19,972 bases of DNA from Bifidobacteriaceae bacterium (GTDB taxonomy: Bacteria > Actinomycetota > Actinomycetes > Actinomycetales > WQXJ01): the NCBI GenBank assembly GCA_031265345.1, contig JAISCU010000057.1, positions 1 through 19,972 on the forward strand. Reading direction: 5' to 3'. A program made the translations under genes and the position numbers. The notes below the pieces were generated by a model. The model made no database searches, was not told the origin of the DNA, and was given only the letters and a program-made list of their open reading frames with translations. Positions within the stretch are counted from its first letter, which is position 1, and each line of letters opens with the position of its first letter. Shown in pieces: positions 1 to 6,093 of the stretch.

Positions 1-366
1 AGGGCCGCGGCCGGGCCGCCGGGCGCGCTGCCGTGCCCCGAGGATTGGCCCGCGAACACCGTCGCCTCCGACTCCTACCAGGCGGGCGCCAAGCTGAGAT
101 TGCTGCTGGAGGCCAGGGACCGGGGCTGCTGCGTCCCGAACTGCTCGGCGCCGCCGGGCCGGTGCGAGGCGGACCACCGGGTCCCCTACGACCCGGCCAG
201 GCCCGCGATAGAGCAAACCACCGGTTCGAACATGCAGCTCTTGTGCAAAGCCCACCACCAGCTGAAGACCCACCACGGATGGGCCCACAACCACGACCCC
301 GCGACCGGCCAGACCACCATCACCCCGCCGCACAGCCCGCCAGTCGCCGCCCCACCGCGCGAATGA
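1..366 (+). CDS. HNH endonuclease, C-terminal part (DUF222/HNH family), 5' truncated by window edge
   Basis: The frame is open from base 1 to the TGA at 364-366, so only the last 121 residues are present. They hold an HNH/zinc-ribbon core: CxxxxC (CVPNC after GC), then EADHRVPY with the catalytic-type His, and CKAHHQLKTHH near the end. Spacing and composition match the HNH domain that ends the abundant actinobacterial DUF222-HNH proteins. The tail after the HNH core is Pro/Ala rich, as is common in the family. These proteins are presumed DNA endonucleases and are often multicopy; the physiological role is not established. The N-terminal DUF222 region would lie outside the window, so the family assignment rests on the HNH part only. 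Confidence 0.85.
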   Translation, partial: RAAAGPPGALPCPEDWPANTVASDSYQAGAKLRLLLEARDRGCCVPNCSAPPGRCEADHRVPYDPARPAIEQTTGSNMQLLCKAHHQLKTHHGWAHNHDPATGQTTITPPHSPPVAAPPRE

Positions 367-391
367 ACCGACCCTTGTTCATCAAGGTAGA

Positions 392-475
392 GTGGCCACG
401 CAACGCGCACTATCGGAGGTTCGCAACCTCCTGTCCGCAGGCGAACAGCCGTTCAAGATCGACCCGTTGAGGTGA
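392..475 (+). other. Possible 27-aa ORF just before the DUF2442 gene
   Basis: A GTG at 392, preceded by AAGG at 384-387, opens a 27-codon frame ending at TGA 473-475. It reads VATQRALSEVRNLLSAGEQP then FKIDPLR. Its stop overlaps a GTG (472) in frame with the DUF2442 gene. The peptide is compositionally protein-like, and the GTGA overlap would fit translational coupling. It could be a microprotein, a remnant of a lost upstream partner, or chance. I recognise no family. Confidence 0.25.
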
Positions 476-480
476 AGACA

Positions 481-738
481 ATGCTGCAGCCTCGCATCTC
501 GAAGGTCCGGCCCTTCTCGAACCACCAAATAGGGCTTGAATTCGAGACCGGCGAAACCGGCGTGTTCGACGTCTCCCCTTACATCTCCGGGGACTGGTAC
601 GGTCAGCTCTCCGATCCGGGATATTTCCGGACAGTGCACGTTGTCGACGGCGGCGCCGAGATCGCCTGGGCCGGAGGCCAAGACATCGCGCCGCACGAGT
701 TATACACCTGCGCCCGAAAGACACCGGCACCAATGTAG
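481..738 (+). CDS. DUF2442 domain protein
   Basis: An 85-residue protein covers one DUF2442 domain. Visible family features are the opening PRISKVRPF, the FETGETGVFDVSPYI strand-turn-strand, GDWYGQLSDPGYFRTVHV, and the IAWAGGQDIAPHELY ending. DUF2442 proteins are small, often sit next to DUF4160 proteins, and are suspected toxin-antitoxin partners; biochemical function is unknown. No DUF4160 gene is visible here. ATG 481 was chosen because GAGG at 469-472 sits 8 nt upstream. An in-frame GTG at 472 would add three residues and overlap the stop of the short upstream frame. The C-terminal residues ARKTPAPM are probably a disordered tail. Confidence 0.8.
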   Translation: MLQPRISKVRPFSNHQIGLEFETGETGVFDVSPYISGDWYGQLSDPGYFRTVHVVDGGAEIAWAGGQDIAPHELYTCARKTPAPM

Positions 739-857
739 ATTCGGTCACCGCAGGCGGAAGGGTGGACCAGTCGGGGCTGCGCCAAGTGCCCGAGGGCTCT
801 GGGCGTGGGGTGATCTCGACCGCCGCCCGAGGCCACTTAATTCACATAACGCGATGC

Positions 858-863
858 TACAAT
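858..863 (+). promoter_or_regulatory. Candidate -10 element for a leaderless nucleotidyltransferase mRNA
   Basis: TACAAT lies 8 nt before the GTG at 872. Transcription starting about 7 nt after the hexamer would begin at or next to the start codon, and there is no Shine-Dalgarno sequence in front of 872. The DUF4143 gene downstream has the same layout with the same AATCTCC stretch. No convincing -35 is visible. Confidence 0.4.
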
Positions 864-871
864 CTCCTTTT

Positions 872-1480
872 GTGAAGACTGCTCCCTCCGCCCTTACGCC
901 GCTGGTGCGCTCAGATGCCGTCGGCGCAATACTCGGGGAACTGTTCTCCGATCCGGACGCGGAGCCGACAATCGCGGAGGTCGCGCGGCGAACGAACGTG
1001 CTCCCAGCCGTGGCGCATAAGGAAATCGGACGGCTCGTCGCCGCGCAGGTTCTGACTGACCGCCGGCAAGGCAACAACCGCCTGGTGCGGGTGAACTCCG
1101 CCCATCCGCTGCACCGGCCGATGTCGGAGATTCTCGCCGCCACCTACGGACCGGTCCCGACGCTGCGCGCCGTGCTGAAGAGCACGCCGGGAGTCGATGC
1201 GGCTTTCATCTACGGATCGTGGGCGGCCCGGCGAGCGGGCGAGCCCGGAGCCTTCCCGCGGGACCTCGACGTCATGGTGATCGGCAGCGTCGAAATGGAC
1301 GACTTGATCGAAGCCCAGCAGACCGCCCACGAACGGACCGGCCTCGAAGTGAACATGCACCGTGTGACTCCAGAGGCATGGGCGCAGCGCGAAGCCAACC
1401 CCTTCCTGGCGACGGTGGCCTCCCGCCCGCTGGTGTGGATCATCCAGGAGGGCGGCGCCCAGACGAGCGACATCGCCTGA
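872..1480 (+). CDS. Winged-helix / nucleotidyltransferase-fold protein (MNT-like)
   Basis: This 202-aa protein has two parts. Residues about 10-75 look like an ArsR-type winged helix (TIAEVARRTNVLPAVAHKEI, then an RRQGNNRLVRVN wing). Residues about 108-165 carry the minimal nucleotidyltransferase signature: IYGSW at 113-117, then DLDVMVIG with Asp131 and Asp133, and a possible third carboxylate at Glu159 (LEVNMHRV). Such proteins occur alone or with HEPN partners in toxin-antitoxin modules; no HEPN gene is next to it. The start may be GTG 872 (leaderless after TACAAT) or ATG 854, which would add six residues. It may act as a DNA-binding regulator, an AMP/NMP transferase, or both. The stop lies 55 bp before the DUF4143 gene. 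Confidence 0.75.
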   Translation: MKTAPSALTPLVRSDAVGAILGELFSDPDAEPTIAEVARRTNVLPAVAHKEIGRLVAAQVLTDRRQGNNRLVRVNSAHPLHRPMSEILAATYGPVPTLRAVLKSTPGVDAAFIYGSWAARRAGEPGAFPRDLDVMVIGSVEMDDLIEAQQTAHERTGLEVNMHRVTPEAWAQREANPFLATVASRPLVWIIQEGGAQTSDIA

Positions 1481-1487
1481 TGCACTT

Positions 1488-1539
1488 TCTCCAGTATACT
1501 GGCGATAACTGCGCAGCGCGAGTAAAATCTCCAGTATGG
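1488..1539 (+). promoter_or_regulatory. Promoter/operator of the DUF4143 ATPase gene: palindrome, direct repeat and -10 element
   Basis: CCAGTATACTGG at 1491-1502 is a perfect 12-bp palindrome. The 10-mer TCTCCAGTAT occurs at 1488-1497 and again exactly 40 bp later at 1528-1537, where it runs over the ATG start codon at 1536. TAAAAT at 1523-1528 ends 7 nt before that ATG, so a leaderless transcript is likely. A protein bound at the palindrome and half-site would cover both promoter and start codon, suggesting autoregulation; this part is inference. Confidence 0.5.
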
Positions 1540-2777
1540 TAGAGATTCATAACGCTCCGGACGGCCATCCCCTCATCCGCCGGAGCCTTTACATGGACCA
1601 ACTCGCCTCCTACAGCGGGACTTCTCTGGTCAAGGTCCTGACCGGCGTGCGGCGATCCGGCAAGAGCATGATCCTGCGCGCCTGGAAGGACGACCTGACC
1701 AGCGAGGGCGTGCCGGAGGAGAACATCGTCCACCTCAACTTCGAGTCCTTGGCGCATGCCGACCTCACCAACCACCTGGCCCTCTACCGGCACATAATGG
1801 ACCGAGCCGCGGCGACGAGCGGCCGCATCCACATCCTTTTGGACGAGGTCCAGTTGGTCGATTCCTGGGAGCGGGCAGTCAACTCGTTCAGGGTGGACCT
1901 GGACTGCGAGATCGTGGTCACCGGGTCGAACGCCTCGCTCCTGAGCGGCGAACTGGCGACCCTGCTGACGGGCCGGTACGTGGACATGAAGGTCTACCCG
2001 CTGTCGCTGACCGAATTCGCCGAATTCGGCGACGTTGGCGCGGGAGCCGGGACGGCGGCACTCGGCGAATACCTCCGCCGCGGCGGAATGCCCGGCCTCC
2101 AGGAGCTGGCGGACCACGGAGCGGACGCGAACTACCTGAGGGACGTCTTCAATTCGATCCTGCTGAAGGACGTGGTGGCCAGGCATCACATCCGGGACGT
2201 GGACCTGCTGGAGCGGCTGGTGGCGTTCCTCCTGACCAACCTTGGCCACACCATTTCCGCCAACCGCGTGGTCGAGTTCATGAAGAGCCAGCGGCGCTCG
2301 GTGGCTGCGGACACGGTGCACAACCACCTGCACGCGCTCGCCGAGGCGTACCTCTTCCACAAGGTGAGCCGGTACGACCTCAAAGGCAAACGCGTGTTCG
2401 AGACCCAGGAGAAGTACTTCGTGGCCGACCACGGGTTCGCCCATGCCCTCTTGGGGTACCGGCCCGGAGACCTGCCGGGCGTCCTCGAGAACGTCGTGTG
2501 CCTGGAACTGCTGCGGCGCGGCTACCAGGTCCACGTCGGCAAAGCGGGCGCGGCCGAGGTCGATTTCGTCGCCGACAAGCCGGGACGACGCCTCTACCTG
2601 CAGGTCACGTATCTGCTCGCCAGCCTTGAGGTGATGGAACGCGAGTTCGCGCCGCTACGAACGATCCGGGACAACCACCGCAAGATCGTCGTGTCTCTGG
2701 ACGCCGCGCAGGGCGTGTCCGAGGACGGCATCGAGCACCGGTCCCTCGCCGAGTTCCTCGCCGGCCAGGACTGGTAG
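1536..2777 (+). CDS. AAA+ ATPase with DUF4143 C-terminal domain
   Basis: This 413-aa protein has the usual full length of the ATP-binding DUF4143 family. Walker A is GVRRSGKS at residues 37-44, Walker B is ILLDEVQ at 100-106, and a sensor-like VVTGSNASLL follows at 127-136 with the TGRY motif at 145-148. The C-terminal part contains AEVDFVADKPGRRLYLQVTY, the PD-(D/E)XK-like strand pattern typical of DUF4143 (D, then a polar residue in YLQV where nucleases have ExK). The family is widespread in Bacteria and Archaea. Its role is unresolved; suggestions include mobile element or defence ATPases. ATG 1536 has no Shine-Dalgarno but has TAAAAT 7 nt upstream, so I infer leaderless translation. No frameshift is seen. 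Confidence 0.92.
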   Translation: MVEIHNAPDGHPLIRRSLYMDQLASYSGTSLVKVLTGVRRSGKSMILRAWKDDLTSEGVPEENIVHLNFESLAHADLTNHLALYRHIMDRAAATSGRIHILLDEVQLVDSWERAVNSFRVDLDCEIVVTGSNASLLSGELATLLTGRYVDMKVYPLSLTEFAEFGDVGAGAGTAALGEYLRRGGMPGLQELADHGADANYLRDVFNSILLKDVVARHHIRDVDLLERLVAFLLTNLGHTISANRVVEFMKSQRRSVAADTVHNHLHALAEAYLFHKVSRYDLKGKRVFETQEKYFVADHGFAHALLGYRPGDLPGVLENVVCLELLRRGYQVHVGKAGAAEVDFVADKPGRRLYLQVTYLLASLEVMEREFAPLRTIRDNHRKIVVSLDAAQGVSEDGIEHRSLAEFLAGQDW

Positions 2778-2906
2778 GCCCCGTGGTCGGCAAATCGGGC
2801 GCACGATGCCGTCCGGCTCGTCCGCCGCGCCACCGCTGCCGGGCCTCGGCCGTCATCCCGCCTCGCAGTGGCCGTGCCATGATGGACCAGGGAAGGGGGC
2901 CGTGAC

Positions 2907-3419
2907 GTGCACCAAGCAGCCGAGTGGGACGATTCGCTCGTACTATTCCACGGCAGCAACATGCCGGTGGACGCGCCGCGCATCATGGTGCCCGCACGGG
3001 CGCTGGATTTTGGGCCGGGCTTCTACTTGACATCGGATCGCGACCAGGCCGAACGATGGGCTCAGCTGAAGACCCGGCGTCTTCGCCGTGGCGAGCCCAC
3101 AGTCAGCACCTTTGCCTTCGACGCTCCCCAGGCTGCCACCCGGCTCAGCGCGCTCGCGTTCGACGGGCCGACCCTTGAATGGCTCGACTTCGTGGCTGTG
3201 AACAGACGACGCGTTCCTTCGGGGGGCCACTACGATCTGGTGTCAGGCCCCGTGGCAAATGACACCACGCTCGCCGTGATCGATGACTATATGGACGGAC
3301 GCTACACGGCCAACGAGGCGATTGTCCGGCTGCTCCCCCAACGCTTGGCGGATCAGTTCGCATTCCTGACCCGCGCGGCGTTAGACCACTTGACCCTCGA
3401 GCGAAGCGAGGCGCTATGA
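2907..3419 (+). CDS. DUF3990 protein, ADP-ribosyltransferase-like (candidate toxin/effector)
   Basis: This 170-aa protein matches the DUF3990 pattern: LVLFHGSN at residues about 11-18, FGPGFYLTSDRDQAERWA at about 35-52, and YDLVSGPVAND at about 109-119. The HG(S/T) and GxGFYLT...A..WA segments resemble the NAD-binding core of ADP-ribosyltransferase folds, to which DUF3990 is related. Transferase activity is therefore plausible but not shown. GTG 2907 is preceded by AAGGGGG at 2893-2899 with good spacing. The stop overlaps the next start by 4 nt (ATGA, 3416-3419). The 129-bp gap upstream holds no gene. It is the first gene of a three-gene overlapping unit. Confidence 0.8.
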   Translation: MHQAAEWDDSLVLFHGSNMPVDAPRIMVPARALDFGPGFYLTSDRDQAERWAQLKTRRLRRGEPTVSTFAFDAPQAATRLSALAFDGPTLEWLDFVAVNRRRVPSGGHYDLVSGPVANDTTLAVIDDYMDGRYTANEAIVRLLPQRLADQFAFLTRAALDHLTLERSEAL

Positions 3420-3658
3420 CCAATACAGCCCCCAGGACTTTGGACTTCTTCGACCGCCATGTGGGCGCCCTGATCGCCGAGCACTACGGGTACACGCCGT
3501 TGGACGCTCTGCGGCAGTTCACCCGCTCCGAGACCTACCGCATGTTGGCCGACGACGACCTCAAGCTCTGGCACTTCGCCCCCCTCGCAGTCTTCGACAT
3601 GTGGGAGACCGAACGCGCCACCGGCGACCCGCGCGATTCCGTCTACTTGGTGGCGTGA
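3416..3658 (+). CDS. Small protein of unknown function between DUF3990 and DUF3791 genes
   Basis: An 80-aa soluble protein with the core DALRQFTRSETYRMLADDD then LKLWHFAPLAVFDMWETERA and TGDPRDSVYLV. It looks helical, with conserved-looking Trp, Tyr and Asp positions, and I see no membrane segment or DNA-binding motif. I recognise it as a usual companion of DUF3990/DUF3791 genes but cannot name a family with certainty. It overlaps the upstream gene by ATGA and its TGA shares one base with the next ATG (3658). Such tight coupling suggests a fixed stoichiometry, for example an antidote or adaptor for the DUF3990 protein. Confidence 0.7.
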   Translation: MTNTAPRTLDFFDRHVGALIAEHYGYTPLDALRQFTRSETYRMLADDDLKLWHFAPLAVFDMWETERATGDPRDSVYLVA

Positions 3659-3894
3659 TGGACAAAGAGACCGAGTTCTTCGTCTACCTGATCGAACGCT
3701 ACGGCGCGGCCCGCGGCCAGACCGGTGGCCAGGTGCTCGAGCGCCTCGACGCTGCCGGACTGACCGACTTCGTGTTCTCGATGTACGGCCTCTACCACGC
3801 GGAACGCCTGGAGAACGCTTTCGACGACCTCGATGAGTTGTTCGCCAATGGCGTGCCCCCGGAGACTCCCGCGCGAAGTGTGCAAAACGGGTAG
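3658..3894 (+). CDS. DUF3791 domain protein
   Basis: A 78-aa protein with the DUF3791 layout: EFFVYLIERYGAARGQTGGQV, then LDAAGLTDFVFSMYGLYH, then a helix AERLENAFDDLDELF. The family consists of small helical proteins of unknown function that often neighbour DUF3990 genes. ATG 3658 overlaps the TGA of the previous gene by one base. The last five codons (SVQNG) and the TAG stop lie inside the first copy of a 23-bp tandem repeat. The original C-terminus may therefore have been replaced when that repeat arrived or expanded. Confidence 0.75.
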   Translation: MDKETEFFVYLIERYGAARGQTGGQVLERLDAAGLTDFVFSMYGLYHAERLENAFDDLDELFANGVPPETPARSVQNG

Positions 3895-3923
3895 TAGAAC
3901 GTGTGCAGGAAGGGTAGTAGAAT
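3878..3923 (+). repeat. Two abutting 23-bp tandem repeats, possibly a promoter remnant
   Basis: Copies at 3878-3900 and 3901-3923 match at 19 of 23 positions and share GTGTGCA and GGGTAGTAGAA. The first contains the stop codon of the DUF3791 gene. The second ends in TAGAAT (3918-3923), a good -10 hexamer. No start codon or gene follows at a suitable distance on the plus strand before the convergent vapC gene, so this may be a control region left behind by a lost gene. Confidence 0.6.
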
Positions 3924-3987
3924 TCGCCTTCGGCGCAGGATCGAACCGCCAGCCTCGTACCTGTGTTCGTGGCCTCGGCGCAACCGG

Positions 3988-4377
3988 TCACCACACCCGA
4001 CGGGTTCCGGGGAGGGTGTCGAACACCGGATCGCGACTGATCAGGGTGGCGCCCTCCAGGGCCGCCTGCGCACCCAGCATCCGATCAAAAGGATCCTTGT
4101 GGTCCCAGGAGAGGTCGCCCGCCAGGATCGCGTGGCGGTGGTCGATCGCCAGCGGAGTCGCCGCCAACGCTGCGATCACGGCTGGGAAATCAGCCAGGAC
4201 GGGAGCGGCCACAGCAAGCTTCCCGGAGTGACGCTTGATGCTCAATTCCCAGGGCACCACCGCGGACAGGAGCACTTCGTTGACGGGATCGAGGATCAGG
4301 AGTTCGGCGGTCTGGCCCAGCAGCCGGGGCTCGGTCATGGCCCACAGCACCGCGTGGGTGTCGAGCAGGAGCCTCAT
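3988..4377 (-). CDS. vapC: PIN-domain ribonuclease toxin (VapC-like)
   Basis: This 129-aa protein is a single PIN domain. It opens with MRLLLDTHAVLW (acidic Asp6), has VPWELSIK with Glu44, DHKDPFDRML with Asp95 and Asp98, and a final TLISRDPVFD with Asp116. These fit the Mg2+-binding acidic cluster of PIN nucleases of the subgroup with the DTHAxLW opening. VapC toxins cleave RNA (tRNA or rRNA in studied cases) and stop translation until neutralised by the antitoxin. ATG 4377 was preferred over an upstream in-frame start because it gives the normal N-terminus and overlaps the antitoxin stop by 4 nt. It converges on the DUF3791 operon. Confidence 0.9.
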   Translation of the reverse strand: MRLLLDTHAVLWAMTEPRLLGQTAELLILDPVNEVLLSAVVPWELSIKRHSGKLAVAAPVLADFPAVIAALAATPLAIDHRHAILAGDLSWDHKDPFDRMLGAQAALEGATLISRDPVFDTLPGTRRVW

Positions 4378-4622
4378 ACCGCCCCGCCCGACCACAGCGC
4401 GACCTCGTACTGTTCCAATGGCGCCAGCGATTCGGCCTGATCGGCCTCGGTCAGGTTCGTCGCGAACAGACCCAACCGGCGAGCAGGCTTTCCCGCCACA
4501 GGTTCCAAACGCACCACCGGCCGTCCGGCCCGCGCGATCACCACGTCGTGGCCCTCTTCGGCCTGGGCCACGAGTTGCGATAGCCGGGCCTTGGCTTCCT
4601 GGATGTTCATCGTGATGGCCAT
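4374..4622 (-). CDS. Phd/YefM-family antitoxin (VapB-like)
   Basis: An 82-aa protein begins MAITMNIQEAKARLSQLVAQ, the classic Phd/YefM N-terminal DNA-binding and dimerisation segment, followed by EEGHDVVIARAGRPVVRLEP. The C-terminal half (residues about 48-82) should be the flexible toxin-binding arm. It lies upstream of the PIN toxin with a 4-nt ATGA overlap, the standard antitoxin-first order. ATG 4622 is used; ATG 4610 (MNIQEAK) is an equally good start for this family. An inverted repeat 28-50 bp upstream is the likely operator for autoregulation. Confidence 0.9.
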   Translation of the reverse strand: MAITMNIQEAKARLSQLVAQAEEGHDVVIARAGRPVVRLEPVAGKPARRLGLFATNLTEADQAESLAPLEQYEVALWSGGAV

Positions 4623-4649
4623 AGGTCCAGGCTACAACGGACGGTCCGC

Positions 4650-4672
4650 CTGGTCCATACTAGTTGGACCAG
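4650..4672 (-). promoter_or_regulatory. Inverted repeat upstream of the antitoxin gene, candidate operator
   Basis: Arms CTGGTCCA (4650-4657) and TGGACCAG (4665-4672) are perfect inverted repeats around a 7-nt centre containing ACTAGT. A further half-site, GGTCCAG, lies at 4624-4630 next to the antitoxin start. On the minus strand TAGTAT (4662-4657) inside the repeat could serve as a -10. Phd-type antitoxins bind such palindromes as a complex with their toxin. Confidence 0.55.
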
Positions 4673-4728
4673 ATGGACGATGCCGCGCCACGTCTCCCCG
4701 GCCCACGGCGGCCCGTGCATCGGTTGGG

Positions 4729-6093
4729 TTACCAGGCGGCGAGAATGTCTTCCACCAGCAGATCGACCACCCCCTCTTCTTCGGCCACCACCCCGACCGC
4801 GCTCATCGCCTCCGCCAGGGCCGGGTCCCACGGCGATTCGGCCGGCTTGCCCGCCAGGGACACCGGGCTGGCCGCCCCGCTTGCGCGACGGGTCGCGTCC
4901 CGGTAGTCGCGCGCGCCGAAACGCCAAGGCCTCCAGTCCACCGAGCGCGCCAGGGTTCCGGCGATCCGCAGCCCCGCCCAATCGAAGTCGCCGTGATAAC
5001 GGACCTCGGCGCCTGCGGACGACACGCGGGCGATCAAGTCGGTGGCGGCCACGCTCGGTTGGCCCGAGACGCAGATCAGGCAGGCGCGTGCGCTTCCGGC
5101 GCGGTCCGATCCGCGCTCTGACGCCATCAAGGCCGAAGCCGCCGACTCGAGGATGGAGGGATTCTCACAGACGAACACCGTGCCCTCAGGTCCCAGAGGA
5201 GCGACGGCGCCGCCGCTCACTTGGTCCAGCGTCAGCACCATCGCCATCGGCACGCTCCGGGCCGCTTCCAGCGCCGTGGCCGTCGCGCGGGCGGGTCCGG
5301 CAGAAATGGGGACTGTCCCCATTTCATCTGAGAATGGTTCTCGATTGCCGGGAACCCCAAGGGCGAGCACAGTCGAGGCCAGGGTCGATCCCGGCACGCC
5401 AACCAGTTCCCAGGCCCGGCGGGCGTCCTCGCATTCCGTCAGCGCCACCACCGCGGCGCCGGACACCGTGGCGACAGCCCGGCCCCGGTCCATCCCATGC
5501 GCGTCGCCGAGCACCCGCTGCGCGAACACTGATCGCAGTTCGCCGCCAGCGGGCAGCGCCTCCATCACCCGCGCGGCCGCCGCCAGGAAATCGCCGGCGA
5601 TCAGCGCCAACTCCTCCGGCTCAGCGCCCTTGCGCCCCAGGCGTCGCGACTCGGACCGGGCCGTTCGCTTGAGGTTGCCCTCGCCCACCCAGCCCCCGAA
5701 CCACTCACGCAGCGACGGGTGAACGGCCCGCGCGGGCGCGGACGCGGCCGAGGCCGCCGCCCACGCCGCCTCCCGACGCGCGGCCACCTCACGGCGAACC
5801 GAAACCGGGCCGGTCAGCCGCACCACGGCATCGGGCAGACCGGCGGGCCACAAATTGGATCTGATTACTCGGTCCAGCGTCGCCAGATCGACGGACAAGG
5901 CCTCTCCCCGCGACGGCTGCGGGCCGAGCAGCCTGGCGACGGCCACCCGCTGGCCATGCGTGGGATGCCGCATCACCGCCCGCCCTGTCAACGGCGTGCC
6001 CTCAGCCCCTTCGCCGCGCTCCAGACGGCCGCGCACGCGGTCCAGCAGCCAGGCGGTGTCGGGTCCGCCCAACAGAGACCGGAGAGCGGTCAT
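4729..6093 (-). CDS. jetD: DUF2399 Toprim-like protein, putative Wadjet nuclease subunit JetD (TIGR02679)
   Basis: This 454-aa protein ends the four-gene SMC operon. The C-terminal DUF2399 region shows VFVCENPSIL (Glu310), LICVSGQPSVAATDLI and YHGDFDWAGLRIA (Asp369, Asp371), which correspond to the Glu and DxD metal site of Toprim/Topo VI A-like folds. The N-terminal half is the less conserved DUF3323-type part. In Wadjet systems JetD is the endonuclease that cuts circular DNA after the SMC complex has extruded a loop. ATG 6093 overlaps the SMC stop by 4 nt and was chosen over a much longer open frame reaching 6561. Around residues 249-262 an extra segment containing EMGTVPIS is encoded by a perfect palindrome, which looks like an in-frame insertion. 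It is a candidate pseudogene only if that insertion harms folding. Confidence 0.88.
   Translation of the reverse strand: MTALRSLLGGPDTAWLLDRVRGRLERGEGAEGTPLTGRAVMRHPTHGQRVAVARLLGPQPSRGEALSVDLATLDRVIRSNLWPAGLPDAVVRLTGPVSVRREVAARREAAWAAASAASAPARAVHPSLREWFGGWVGEGNLKRTARSESRRLGRKGAEPEELALIAGDFLAAAARVMEALPAGGELRSVFAQRVLGDAHGMDRGRAVATVSGAAVVALTECEDARRAWELVGVPGSTLASTVLALGVPGNREPFSDEMGTVPISAGPARATATALEAARSVPMAMVLTLDQVSGGAVAPLGPEGTVFVCENPSILESAASALMASERGSDRAGSARACLICVSGQPSVAATDLIARVSSAGAEVRYHGDFDWAGLRIAGTLARSVDWRPWRFGARDYRDATRRASGAASPVSLAGKPAESPWDPALAEAMSAVGVVAEEEGVVDLLVEDILAAW
5303..5325. repeat. Perfect 23-bp REP-like palindrome inside jetD
   Basis: The arm GAAATGGGGAC is followed by a single T and by its exact reverse complement. 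Four bases further on there is a second small hairpin, GAGAA-TGG-TTCTC (5330-5342). Paired short palindromes of this GGGGAC/GTCCCC type resemble REP elements moved by RAYT transposases. Here the element lies in the coding frame without causing a stop, adding EMGTVPIS to the protein. Confidence 0.8.

Noticed and set aside
536..871. Upstream extension of the nucleotidyltransferase frame
   Set aside because: It runs through the DUF2442 gene in another frame and has no protein-like features. The homologous part starts near 854-872.
1440..2534. 364-aa minus-strand frame
   Set aside because: It is antisense to the DUF4143 ATPase, whose Walker motifs show the correct strand.
4700..4728. Small CACGG/CCGTG hairpin as terminator of the Wadjet operon
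   Set aside because: The stem is only 5 bp with no T tract, which is expected by chance at this GC content.
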